Source: Chloroflexi bacterium HGW-Chloroflexi-4 (GTDB taxonomy: Bacteria; Chloroflexota; Anaerolineae; Anaerolineales; Anaerolineaceae). From it: a stretch of DNA of 64,000 nucleotides. Shown here piece by piece: positions 51,295-59,865 of this stretch. Below the pieces are notes generated by a model. It ran no database searches, was not told where the DNA came from, and worked only from the letters and a program-made list of their open reading frames with translations. The position numbers and the translations under genes were made by a program. Where the stretch lies: positions 124,001 to 188,000 of the forward strand of contig PHBW01000002.1 in the NCBI GenBank assembly GCA_002840715.1. The letters run 5' to 3'. Position 1 is the first letter of the stretch. Each line of letters starts with the position of its first letter.

Positions 51295-52227
51295 CTATTC
51301 CTTCTCTGCATGAATCATACGCAAATAAATATCTTCAAGTGAGTGGCGCAGCTCACCCACAAACTGGATCTCTGCGCCGGCTTCAACCAGTTTGCGTAAA
51401 ATGACCGGGTTTTCAGTTTCAGGTTTATCAAGACCCACCAGCAAACTTTTATCAACCTGTTGAAGATCTTTTACAAAAGGCAAATCAGTGATCACAGTTT
51501 TATACTTTTCTTCAACTCGAGACAGGTGAAATGCCACACGCCGTCCGTAAAGGTGCTTTCGAAGGTTTGCAGGTGTATCCAAAGCGATCAATCGGGTTTT
51601 AAAAATCGCCAGTCGATCACAGAGACGATCTGCTTCATCCAGATTGTGCGTGCAGAGGATGATAGTTCTGCCTGAGGCTTTTAATTCTTCGATGAAGTCA
51701 CGCACCAGATGTGAGGCTTCAGGGTCCAGGCCGCTGGTGGGTTCATCCAGGAATAATATCTTGGGCTCGTGCAGCATTGATCGTGCAATAGCCAGTTTTT
51801 GACGCATGCCTTTTGAAAAGCTTCCGGCTTCATCAAAACGCCTGTCCCATAATCCGAGCATGCGCAGATATTTCTCAACGGTTCCTTTGACATCTGCGAC
51901 ACCGTAGAGGCTGGCATAAATGGAAAGATTCTTTTCAGCACTCAGTCGTTCATACATTCCGGGGGTCTCTGTGAGGATTCCAACAGTTTGCCTGATTTGC
52001 TGATCTTGTTTGCCAACCTGAAAACCATTCACCACAGCGGTGCCTGAAGTGATGCCGATCAGACTGGTGAGCATGCGCACGGTGGTGGTTTTGCCTGCCC
52101 CGTTTGGTCCAAGAATACCAAATACTTCGCCCTCGTGAACTTCAAGATTGAGATTCTCCACCGCAGTAAAAGGTGGTTTTTTCTTGTCTGTTTTAAATGT
52201 TTTTGTTAGCCCAGATGCTGTGATCAC
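51295..52227 (-). CDS. ABC-2 export ATPase
   Basis: Cytoplasmic ATPase of 310 residues, first gene of the operon. Walker A GPNGAGKTT (about 40-48), signature FSKGMRQK (a frequent CcmA/NatA-type variant), Walker B ILFLDEPTSGLDP, switch His in LCTHNLDEADRLCDR. The C-terminal ~80 residues are the usual extension of this group. It powers the permease that follows. Confidence 0.94.
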   Translation of the reverse strand: MITASGLTKTFKTDKKKPPFTAVENLNLEVHEGEVFGILGPNGAGKTTTVRMLTSLIGITSGTAVVNGFQVGKQDQQIRQTVGILTETPGMYERLSAEKNLSIYASLYGVADVKGTVEKYLRMLGLWDRRFDEAGSFSKGMRQKLAIARSMLHEPKILFLDEPTSGLDPEASHLVRDFIEELKASGRTIILCTHNLDEADRLCDRLAIFKTRLIALDTPANLRKHLYGRRVAFHLSRVEEKYKTVITDLPFVKDLQQVDKSLLVGLDKPETENPVILRKLVEAGAEIQFVGELRHSLEDIYLRMIHAEKE

Positions 52228-52513
52228 AGATTCTCCTTATTTAAATTATTATCTTTACAAAGGCATGGTTTTTCATGTTGATGATAAATCAGTTTTCCGT
52301 ATTTAATCCTCCCCATCAGAAGGGTTTTATCCTAGTCAAGTAGTCAAAAAGTCATTTCATCCAAACAATCTGTCTCTAATGAATTTGAAAATTATAATAA
52401 AAATCCTGAAAGAGGGAACAACATTCGGTTAACAATTAACATCTTAATATTATACATCTACACGCAGCTCTACTAACCATAAATCGTTATAATTGTTTTT
52501 GGAGAATTGTTGA

Positions 52514-53743
52514 ATGACAACCGCACCGATCCAACCTAAAAACTGGAAACCGCGCTTTTTCACTATCTGGTCAGGTCAGGCATTATCACTGGTAGGCAGT
52601 GCACTCACCCAATTCGTGTTGGTCTGGTGGATCACCCAGGAAACCGGCTCACCCACAGCTTTGGCCACCGCAGGCATCATGGGTATGCTGCCCTCCGCGA
52701 TTTTCAGCCCTCTGGGCGGTGTGATCGCTGACCGAATCAGCCGTCGCATGGTGATGATCATCACAGATGCGATTACAGCGTTGTGTATGTTGATTCTGGT
52801 CGTGTTGTTTGCCACAGACAGCATCCAACTCTGGCATATTTACACGCTCATGTTTATCAGGGCAACGATGCAGGCCTTTCAACACCCGGCCTCGGCTGCC
52901 AGCACCATGAATCTGGTACCAAACCATTGGCTTGACCGGGTTGCCGGAATGAACCAAACGCTGCAAGGTGTGATGATCATTGCTTCAGCACCTTTAGGTG
53001 CACTTGCGTTAGCCGCGTTTCCGATTCAGGGTGCACTAATGATTGATGTGGTCACTGCCGTATTGGGGATCGTGCCGCTGTTATTTTTCAAAATACCCCA
53101 GCCCAAAATTCCACAGGGCGAGGATGCGAAAACCATATTGCATGATCTGAACGCAGGCGTGCGTACCATCCGCACAAACCCCGGGCTGCTGACACTTTAC
53201 GCCATCACCGGTCTGGTGGTTTTGACCATCATGCCCACCTTTGCACTCACGCCGCTGCTGGTAAAAGATCATTTTGCCGGCGGCGTCAACCAGGTAGCCA
53301 TCATGGAAGGACTGGCGGGTATTGGCATGCTGCTGGGCGGAGTCATTATAGGTTTGTGGAAGTTGAAAATCCGACGGGCGCTGATTGTAATGATTTCTTT
53401 TGGCATATCCTGCGGCACAGTTGCACTGACCGCACTGGCACCAACCCCGTTGTTTTGGCTGGCTGTCTTCTGGTGGTTCCTGAGCGGCTTTACCTTCTCA
53501 ACCGGCAACGCCCCCATGATGGCACTGCTGCAAACGGTTATCCCCAACGAAATGCAAGGCCGGGCATTTTCGCTACTGAACATGATCTTCGGGTTGGCTG
53601 GCCCGCTCGGCTTGATCATCGCTGGACCGATGGCAGAACTCTTTGGTGTTCGGGCGGTCTTCATCGTTGGCGGTGCACTTTCAGCGGCTATTTGTTTCTG
53701 CGCCCTCTTTTTGCGTCCACTTTGGAATTTGGAAAAGCATTAA
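52514..53743 (+). CDS. MFS efflux transporter (MFS_3, macrolide-efflux-like)
   Basis: Twelve-helix transporter of 409 residues. The start FFTIWSGQALSLVGSALTQFVLVWWITQETGSPTALA and the A-motif region GVIADRISRRMVMIITD match the MFS_3/MefA-like group that exports macrolides and siderophores. Later blocks are GMNQTLQGVMIIASAPLGA and MMALLQTVIPNEMQGRAFSLLNMI. GGAGA lies about 9 bases before the ATG, with a TATAAT around 52489 in the 286-bp gap upstream. It is a single gene; substrate unknown. Confidence 0.92.
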   Translation: MTTAPIQPKNWKPRFFTIWSGQALSLVGSALTQFVLVWWITQETGSPTALATAGIMGMLPSAIFSPLGGVIADRISRRMVMIITDAITALCMLILVVLFATDSIQLWHIYTLMFIRATMQAFQHPASAASTMNLVPNHWLDRVAGMNQTLQGVMIIASAPLGALALAAFPIQGALMIDVVTAVLGIVPLLFFKIPQPKIPQGEDAKTILHDLNAGVRTIRTNPGLLTLYAITGLVVLTIMPTFALTPLLVKDHFAGGVNQVAIMEGLAGIGMLLGGVIIGLWKLKIRRALIVMISFGISCGTVALTALAPTPLFWLAVFWWFLSGFTFSTGNAPMMALLQTVIPNEMQGRAFSLLNMIFGLAGPLGLIIAGPMAELFGVRAVFIVGGALSAAICFCALFLRPLWNLEKH

Positions 53744-53851
53744 GACCATCAAAAAATATTGGGGAGATTGTCATTTTGCGTCAAAATTAGGGTTGATTAC
53801 TCTAGTTCTGCATTATGAATTGATATAATTATTTTTACTTGGAAAAATCAG

Positions 53852-54565
53852 ATGGTGGAAGGAAAGATAACTCTCATGGCAAATCCCTCACTAACTTGCA
53901 TATACTGCGGCGCTATTAACCCGGAAGGCACAAACCGCTGCAAAGCGTGCGGTGCACCCATAGAAATTCCGGTTGTTCCGCCGGTAACCGTCACCACAAT
54001 CAACACACCACCCCGGAACATTACGCCACCAATAACGTCGCAGAGGGCTGATACCACCCCTGAACAGATCAGAGATGCGCTGGATGCCGCCCCCCTCAAC
54101 GATCAGTTGAAGGAAGGACTGAAAGCAGCCGGTCTTGGCGTCGGCGCACTTGGTGTGGGCACTTTCTTCGCCCGCACTGCTTCAGAAGCAGCGGCCATTG
54201 CCTTTTCATCCTTCATGGTCGGATACTTATCTGGCATGAACAATAATGGATTGATCGCACTGGCGGGCGGTCTGGTAATTGGGCTCATGGTCGGTCTGGC
54301 AGTTAAGCGTCCCATCGGCGCCTTGCTTTCTGCCCCACTTGGTACCTTGTTGGGCTTTCTTGCGGGAAAACTACTTCAACCCAGTCTGCCGGCACTACCA
54401 CTGCCTGCCCTGCTGGCTCTGATTGGAGGAGCATTGTTTGCCATCCTGGGCAGCCGGAGAACTTCAAGTAATATCGTGGCTAAGTGGTATGGCCGATTTC
54501 GTCCCTTTTTAGGCATGGTTGGCGGGTTCATGTTTGCCATGCTCGGATATATCATAGGCAAATAA
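53852..54565 (+). CDS. Zinc-ribbon membrane protein with Gly-rich helices
   Basis: Protein of 237 residues (or 229 from the ATG at 53876, which puts the zinc ribbon at its very start as is usual; ribosome sites are unclear for both). The zinc ribbon is CIYCGAINPEGTNRCKACG (about 16-34), then a Pro/Thr linker and a short acidic helix. The rest is a Gly/Ala-rich hydrophobic region with about six helices, repeated GG or small-residue steps (LAGGLVIGLMVGLAVKRPIGALLSAPLGTLLGFLAG). The pattern resembles glycine-zipper membrane proteins. The function is unknown. Its stop overlaps the next start (TAATG). Confidence 0.75.
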   Translation: MVEGKITLMANPSLTCIYCGAINPEGTNRCKACGAPIEIPVVPPVTVTTINTPPRNITPPITSQRADTTPEQIRDALDAAPLNDQLKEGLKAAGLGVGALGVGTFFARTASEAAAIAFSSFMVGYLSGMNNNGLIALAGGLVIGLMVGLAVKRPIGALLSAPLGTLLGFLAGKLLQPSLPALPLPALLALIGGALFAILGSRRTSSNIVAKWYGRFRPFLGMVGGFMFAMLGYIIGK

Positions 54566-54909
54566 TGAATTACAGTCCCTTTTTCAAACTTGAAATATTC
54601 TGCCCCGAAGAGAACGTGGATGAAATTTTGGAAGCCCTTGCAGGGGCCCATGCCGGAGAGATTGGCAAATACGATCATTGTTCTACCATCTTGCATGTGC
54701 AAGGCAGCTACAGGCCTCTGGAAGGCGCTAAACCGGCTTTTGGTGAGGTCGGCAAGTTTATCGTGGGATCAGAATGCAAGATCGAGATCAATTGCCGTGA
54801 AGAACATTTGATGGAAGCGATTCAGGCAGTGCGTGAAGCACATCTCTACGAGGAACCTGTCATCAACGTGATTCCGCTTGCCAACCACCGCTACGGTGGA
54901 ACAGTTTAA
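54565..54909 (+). CDS. NIF3/YqfO-type CutA-like domain protein
   Basis: Small soluble protein of 114 residues. The start at 54565 uses the TAATG overlap with the previous stop. It matches the stand-alone form of the domain inserted in NIF3/YqfO proteins (PII/CutA-like fold): FKLEIFCPEENVDEILEALAGAHAGEIGKYDHC, then GSYRPLEGAKPAFGEVGK and the end AHLYEEPVINVIPL are the three family blocks. Members bind metals in some cases; the cell role is not established. It is translationally coupled to the zinc-ribbon membrane gene. Confidence 0.85.
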   Translation: MNYSPFFKLEIFCPEENVDEILEALAGAHAGEIGKYDHCSTILHVQGSYRPLEGAKPAFGEVGKFIVGSECKIEINCREEHLMEAIQAVREAHLYEEPVINVIPLANHRYGGTV

Positions 54910-54913
54910 CAAC

Positions 54914-54949
54914 AAAGGCTGCCTTCTATGAATAAATAAGGCAGCCTTT
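54914..54949. terminator. Terminator between convergent genes
   Basis: AAAGGCTGCCTT pairs with AAGGCAGCCTTT, a perfect 12-bp stem with a 12-base loop. It serves the NIF3-like gene and possibly the convergent 54977 gene. Confidence 0.8.
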
Positions 54950-54976
54950 CAAATTAACCTTTATCTCTGTATTTTA

Positions 54977-55729
54977 CTAATGTGAAACATATCCAAAAAG
55001 GGCATAAGTTCCAGCTTCTGGAGCTTTTGCGCAAGCCATGTAAACACCATCAATAGGCGGTATGTATTTAAATGATGTTTTAATTTTCGTCCAAACCCCA
55101 GATTTCAATTCGCGGATCTCTGCAACCATGTTCCTGACACCAGAGGGAAATGGATGACAGATCTCGCCAATACTGGTAACTTTTATACCATTGGAATAAA
55201 GATCAAGCCATTCAGGTGCCGGATTATTGAGCATATCCAAAAGTGTTACAGTACCGCGGGTCCATTTGTCAGAATTTTCATAAGTATCTTCATTCCCCGG
55301 ACTGACTTCTGCAACTGCAACGTGATAATAGGCAAACAAAGCATAAGTTCCTGCTTTGTTTGCTTGTGCGCAGGATTTAAAATAGCTCTCTCCACTCGTG
55401 TTGTCTAGAGTTGTTGTCGTCTTTACCTTAACCCATGTCTCGTCAACTAACTGTCTGACTTCAGCAACCCAGTCATATTGTGCACCGGTGAATTGATGAC
55501 AAATCTTTGCTGGTGCATTGATCGAAATACCGTTTGTGACCAATTTCAAATATGAAGGTGCCCCTTCTGCAGTTACATCAACAGCTTTTGCTTTTACAGA
55601 TGAAGGAACCTGCCAATCTCCAGGTGCAAAAATTGAATTCATTTCGGCTTTAACAACGAATTGAACATTCACGAGAGACAACCCCATAACAAAAACAAGT
55701 ACTAATAGCACAGAAAATACTTTTTTCAT
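54977..55729 (-). CDS. Secreted two-domain protein, paralogue of 38408
   Basis: Protein of 250 residues. The ATG at 55729 is preferred: it has AGAGAGGA just before it and starts a signal peptide (MKKVFSVLLVLVFVMGLSL, cleaved near VVKA). Two tandem domains (about 34-130 and 148-250) share with the 38408 protein the pattern aPxWLxLxxxGIK, IC H P/Q F, AEIRxLxxxxWxK, then ACAxAxxAGTYALFGY. Each has two Cys. The family is not one I recognise. It stands alone on the minus strand. Confidence 0.75.
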   Translation of the reverse strand: MKKVFSVLLVLVFVMGLSLVNVQFVVKAEMNSIFAPGDWQVPSSVKAKAVDVTAEGAPSYLKLVTNGISINAPAKICHQFTGAQYDWVAEVRQLVDETWVKVKTTTTLDNTSGESYFKSCAQANKAGTYALFAYYHVAVAEVSPGNEDTYENSDKWTRGTVTLLDMLNNPAPEWLDLYSNGIKVTSIGEICHPFPSGVRNMVAEIRELKSGVWTKIKTSFKYIPPIDGVYMACAKAPEAGTYALFGYVSH

Positions 55730-55958
55730 TTTTCCTCTCTTTTGAAAAATCTGAATCACCCTATTTATTATTATACACATGCTTTTTTGACCCAAAATTG
55801 AACCAAATCGACATGTTAAAAACAGATGCTAGATATGAGATGCAATATTTGAAATAAAATGGGTTTAGCTATCCAAGAAGACATTCTACTCAACCCAACA
55901 AAAATCTTTCAATAAAATGATTCCAATTAGCAACAACCATCAAGTAGTGATTTGATAA

Positions 55959-55998
55959 TAAAGCAAAACCAGATGATTAATCATCTGGCCTTGCTTTA
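55959..55998 (-). terminator. Terminator after the FN3-like lipoprotein gene
   Basis: TAAAGCAA...TTGCTTTA encloses a perfect 20-bp palindrome CCAGATGATT/AATCATCTGG (55969-55988). On the minus strand it runs into TTTTGCTTTATTATC. Confidence 0.8.
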
Positions 55999-56012
55999 TA
56001 TAATTGAATCTT

Positions 56013-57833
56013 CTAAGGAACTACCACCTCAAGGGTGTTTGAATAAGCAGTGCATGAACCGCCGCTCGCAGCGGAATAGACACACAAACGAACGATATAA
56101 TTACCGGATGACAATGGAGAAGCAAGTGTCAGGGTTCGAAGAGATGCTGTCGCGGATTCCTGGGTTGATAATCCGGATGTCCAAACAGGGGTACTATCAT
56201 TTTCTGCCCAAAACAACTTATAACCATCTGCATTATCTGCATCTCCACCAGGCAAGGACCAATTATATGTGTCTGGTGTAACTCCATCTTTCGATAAAAC
56301 AACATCAGTGGTTTGAGTAGTGAATTCAACAATATTTGAATAGACACCGCATCCACTACCGGTGAATTTGCATACACGCAAGTAATAATGAGTGTTTTCT
56401 GAACCAACCACCGTGGCAGTTCTTGTGCTTCCATCAGAAATCGCTAAAAGTGAAGCGTTTTCATATGTAGGGGTTGATTGACTGGTTGAGTACAATACTT
56501 TGAACCCGTTTGTAAACGTGCCTGTGGCAGTCCAATCCAGATCAATGCTTCCTTCAGTTGCGTTATCAACAAGATTTGTAATTGTTATCACAGCAGAATC
56601 CGCAGCAAAAGTGAAATCAACAACAGGCGAATAGACAATACACTCACCTCCAGAATACTTGCATACTCTGACATGGTAGGTGGCTGATGGATCACCACTA
56701 ATACTGCCCAAACGAAGTGAACCATCGCTTACTACCGTCACACTATCTGCTAGGGTGGGAAGTGAATTTGTTTTTGAATATAAAATCTTAAACCCATTTG
56801 GAAATGATCCGGATGCCGTCCAATTTACCTGGGCAACGCCAGTTGCAGTATCGTTGATGGATGAAATCGTAATTGTTGAACTGTCAGCAGTGCTGGTGAT
56901 CGAATAACTCGGAAAAGTAAAAGCATAAACCGCCGAGTACGCAGTACATTTGGAGCCATCAAATCTGCAAATTCGATAGTAATATTTTGTATTACTGTTG
57001 CCATCTACATATGCTGATCGTGTTGCTGAATCAGCTATATAAAAATATGGATCCTTTCCATATGTGGGAATTTGGGAACTGGATGAATAAACGATTTTGT
57101 AACCTTTGGAGCTGGAACTCTTGTCTGTCCAGGCAAAATAAGCTTTCCCAGTACTGGCTGATTTAATGATGTCAATCGTTAATGTCGAATCATAAGGTAC
57201 TGTAGTTCCACCAACGACCACTTTTGATGGTGTCTTGGTTGGTTTAGGTGTGGCGGTGGGTGGTGCAAAAGCGAAAATCCCAAGGTCGCTGTAAAGATCG
57301 CAAGAATCAACCAATACGCGGCATACTCTTACATAATAGATACGATCTGGAACATAGCTAATCACTCCGGCCTTGGCGTTTGAATTGTATATGGAAGTGA
57401 AAGTATTTTCAGGATAAGTTGGATAAGTTTGTTGGTCAGTATAAACTATCTTATATCCATAAGGAAATTCACCTGAGGTCTCCCAGTTAATTTGAGCCAC
57501 ACCTGCTGATTTTTTAGTAATACCTGTAATTCGAATTTCTCCAGGCATAATGGTTTTTGTGGCATTTATTCCTCCAGCCGAGGAGTTTTCATCTGTTGCT
57601 TCACCTCCCTGCCCTATCATATCAAGAAAAGGTGTGGAGGTTGGCATCAAAGGAATAGACAAATCAAGTGTTGGTGTTGAGTTTGCTTCAGTTGCCAGGG
57701 CGGATAAAGTTGAAATTTCATCAAGCGATGGTCCAACTGGTTTTGGTTGAGATAAGCCTGATAATAAAGTATCACACCCGGTTGACAAGGTGAGAACAAT
57801 AATGACGAAAAATAGCCAAATACGTTTGCCCAT
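56013..57833 (-). CDS. Lipoprotein with five FN3-like, Cys-paired repeats
   Basis: Surface protein of 606 residues. The ATG at 57833 has AGGAGG 5 bases before it; the maximal frame starts 30 bases earlier. The signal peptide ends STGC. After a Thr/Pro/Asp linker, five ~90-residue repeats follow, each with W near its start, GYKIVY or GFKVLY in the middle, and a YYVRVCRxxxxxCxxYS end, the fibronectin III layout with an added Cys pair. A Thr/Pro/Lys linker (TATPKPTKTPSK) lies after the first repeat. No enzyme domain is seen. It is likely an adhesion or scaffold protein on the cell surface; that role is inferred. Confidence 0.8.
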   Translation of the reverse strand: MGKRIWLFFVIIVLTLSTGCDTLLSGLSQPKPVGPSLDEISTLSALATEANSTPTLDLSIPLMPTSTPFLDMIGQGGEATDENSSAGGINATKTIMPGEIRITGITKKSAGVAQINWETSGEFPYGYKIVYTDQQTYPTYPENTFTSIYNSNAKAGVISYVPDRIYYVRVCRVLVDSCDLYSDLGIFAFAPPTATPKPTKTPSKVVVGGTTVPYDSTLTIDIIKSASTGKAYFAWTDKSSSSKGYKIVYSSSSQIPTYGKDPYFYIADSATRSAYVDGNSNTKYYYRICRFDGSKCTAYSAVYAFTFPSYSITSTADSSTITISSINDTATGVAQVNWTASGSFPNGFKILYSKTNSLPTLADSVTVVSDGSLRLGSISGDPSATYHVRVCKYSGGECIVYSPVVDFTFAADSAVITITNLVDNATEGSIDLDWTATGTFTNGFKVLYSTSQSTPTYENASLLAISDGSTRTATVVGSENTHYYLRVCKFTGSGCGVYSNIVEFTTQTTDVVLSKDGVTPDTYNWSLPGGDADNADGYKLFWAENDSTPVWTSGLSTQESATASLRTLTLASPLSSGNYIVRLCVYSAASGGSCTAYSNTLEVVVP

Positions 57834-57939
57834 AAATTCCTCCTCAAGCGAACAGGGTACCATTTTTATTATATAGTAATAATTCCTGATTTTTACCCAC
57901 AGCTTTGTTATCTCGTCTATACGCAGTTTTTAGGTGTTG

Positions 57940-58290
57940 TTAGTTATCTTCTGACTCATCCATATGCATCAGATGCAGCAACCGGTGAATAACCGGTGCA
58001 ATTATGATGCCGAAAACACCAAGAAAGATCATGCCTGAAAACAAGGCATAAAAAGAGGCAAACCATTTGCCGCCATCCGATTGGAGAATGGTGACCGGCC
58101 CCATGCCGCCCAGAATCATGGAAGCATTGAGCAGTGAATCCAGCCATGATAAGTGTTCAAACCCATGGTAACCGAGCACGCCAATACCCAATGATATTCC
58201 CATAATGATCGCACCGGTCAACAAATGAGACAATAATCGAATATAAAATTTCTTGCGCGTCAAAAGGGGCTCAAAGCGTTTCTCATACAT
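57940..58290 (-). CDS. Small three-helix membrane protein
   Basis: Hypothetical protein of 116 residues. The ATG at 58290 has GGGAGG 6 bases before it; the maximal frame uses a TTG just upstream. Three hydrophobic stretches are seen (about 19-40, 52-63 and 75-100), and the N-terminus is basic (KRFEPLLTRKKFYIR). The short GGMGPVTIL loop between helices resembles a pore-like segment, but I cannot name the family. His-rich end (HRLLHLMHMDES). It is a single gene, divergent from the MerR gene. Confidence 0.75.
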   Translation of the reverse strand: MYEKRFEPLLTRKKFYIRLLSHLLTGAIIMGISLGIGVLGYHGFEHLSWLDSLLNASMILGGMGPVTILQSDGGKWFASFYALFSGMIFLGVFGIIIAPVIHRLLHLMHMDESEDN

Positions 58291-58364
58291 AATCAACCTC
58301 CCAAATTAATCCACTTATGAGTATCATACTTTAAATTTTTGGTAAACTGATTAAAAAATTACCC

Positions 58365-58395
58365 TTGACTCTCCCCTAAGGGGAGGTTGTATGCT
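58365..58395 (+). promoter_or_regulatory. MerR-type promoter with 19-bp spacer and dyad
   Basis: The -35 TTGACT (58365-58370) and -10 TATGCT (58390-58395) are 19 bp apart, longer than normal, with CTCCCCT A AGGGGAG (58371-58385) between them. An over-long spacer holding a perfect dyad is the mark of promoters twisted open by MerR-family activators, here the protein encoded directly downstream. Confidence 0.85.
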
Positions 58396-58425
58396 TCACA
58401 CACTGATGGCCATCAGGAGGATCAA

Positions 58426-59754
58426 TTGTTCAAGATAGGTGACTTCTCTCGTATCGCTCATGTGTCAGTCAAAACATTGAGACATTACGCTCAAGAAGGA
58501 TTGCTCGAACCCGTATGGATAGATCGCTATAGTGGTTACCGCTATTACACACTCGATCAATTGACTCACCTCAATCAGATCCTGGCATTGAAGGATCTTG
58601 GGTTCACACTGGATCAGATCAAACACCTCTTGAAAAGCGGTGTTACGGCTGATGAATTGAAAGGAATGCTTCGACTAAAAAGAATGGAGTTAAGGAAGCA
58701 TGTGATTGAAGAACAACAACGTCTGGCAAGAATTGAGAAGAGACTTGAACAGATTGAGACCGAAGGAATTAGCAGCGGAAATGTTGTCCTTTTAAAACCG
58801 ATCCAATCTTCGTTAACTGCCTGGGCGCATTCGCGTGCAGCCACAATCGAACAAGCGGATGATGCCAGAGAAGGTTTGCGTCAGTTGATCTTTAATTGGT
58901 GTACCGACCAGCACATCCGCATCACGGGACAGTGGTTCAGTCTGTTGAAAGATGGCAGTTTCGACGACGAAAAAGTTGATCTGCATCTGGGCGTGCAGGT
59001 TGAATTGAACCCGACCGTAAAAGAGAAACCTGCGGCAGGTCCGGTCCGACTAAGCAGATTGACAGAGATCCCCCTGGCAGCCTGTTTATTGGGCGGAACA
59101 GTTGGTCAAGTGCCTCAAACGGAACTATTGAAATGGATCGAATTAAATGGCTACGGCGCATGCGGTGAAACACGTCTTATATATCTCGGAGAAACCCCCG
59201 AGACACCTCTTAACAAAAGGGTGATTGAGATTCAGGTTCCCGTCAGATGCGGAACCGAACGAGATGAGAGAAATATAGAAAACAAGGAGCAAAAAATGGA
59301 ACCCGTAAAGTTTGAAACCCTGCCAGCCTTCAAAGTAATGGGCATGAAATATCGCGGCAAGAATGAGAATGGAGAAATCAGCGAGATGTGGGGAAAACTC
59401 AATCCCCGTTTTCCTGAGATTCCCGTGGTTGGGCAATCTGCATTCGGTGTTTGTATGATGGAGAGCAACGCACCTGATGGTGTGTTTGAATACATCGCCG
59501 GGTTCAAGGTCGCTGCAGATGCGATCCCGCCCGAAGGTATGGTTGTGGTGGACGTTCCAGAGAACAAGTATGCTGTTTTTGAACACGTAGGCGGTAAAGA
59601 AACGTTGATGAATACCTATCATTTGATTGCCACTGAGTGGTTCCCCCGTTCGGGCATGAAACCCATCGGTGGATTTGATATGGAAGTCTACGATGAAAAC
59701 TTCAAAAACTTTGAACCCGATTCGGTCATGTACATCTACGAGCCGATAAAATAA
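58426..59754 (+). CDS. MerR-family regulator with two GyrI-like effector domains
   Basis: Regulator of 442 residues. The start is TTG at 58426, with AGGAGG 5 bases before it; the earlier TTG at 58387 lies upstream of the transcription start. A MerR HTH (about 1-70, FKIGDFSRIAHVSVKTLRHYAQEGLL) is followed by a coiled-coil dimer helix (about 78-115) and two GyrI-like ligand-binding domains, about 125-285 and 291-442. The second begins at an internal ATG (59296) with AAGGAG before it, so a free 152-residue effector domain may also be made, as with TipAS from TipAL. The promoter is of MerR type, so it probably activates itself. Ligand unknown, possibly a cationic drug. Confidence 0.88.
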   Translation: MFKIGDFSRIAHVSVKTLRHYAQEGLLEPVWIDRYSGYRYYTLDQLTHLNQILALKDLGFTLDQIKHLLKSGVTADELKGMLRLKRMELRKHVIEEQQRLARIEKRLEQIETEGISSGNVVLLKPIQSSLTAWAHSRAATIEQADDAREGLRQLIFNWCTDQHIRITGQWFSLLKDGSFDDEKVDLHLGVQVELNPTVKEKPAAGPVRLSRLTEIPLAACLLGGTVGQVPQTELLKWIELNGYGACGETRLIYLGETPETPLNKRVIEIQVPVRCGTERDERNIENKEQKMEPVKFETLPAFKVMGMKYRGKNENGEISEMWGKLNPRFPEIPVVGQSAFGVCMMESNAPDGVFEYIAGFKVAADAIPPEGMVVVDVPENKYAVFEHVGGKETLMNTYHLIATEWFPRSGMKPIGGFDMEVYDENFKNFEPDSVMYIYEPIK

Positions 59755-59806
59755 TGTACATCATCCTCATAAACCTTTATTAATTGTCACAGGTACCAAT
59801 AAAACT

Positions 59807-59838
59807 AACACCCTCCTTTAGAATCAAAGGAGGGTGTT
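59807..59838. terminator. Bidirectional terminator
   Basis: AACACCCTCCTTT pairs with AAAGGAGGGTGTT, a 13-bp stem with a 6-base loop, between the MerR gene and the convergent RCC1 gene. Confidence 0.85.
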
Positions 59839-59865
59839 GTTCGTTGCATTAATTCACTGTTGAAG

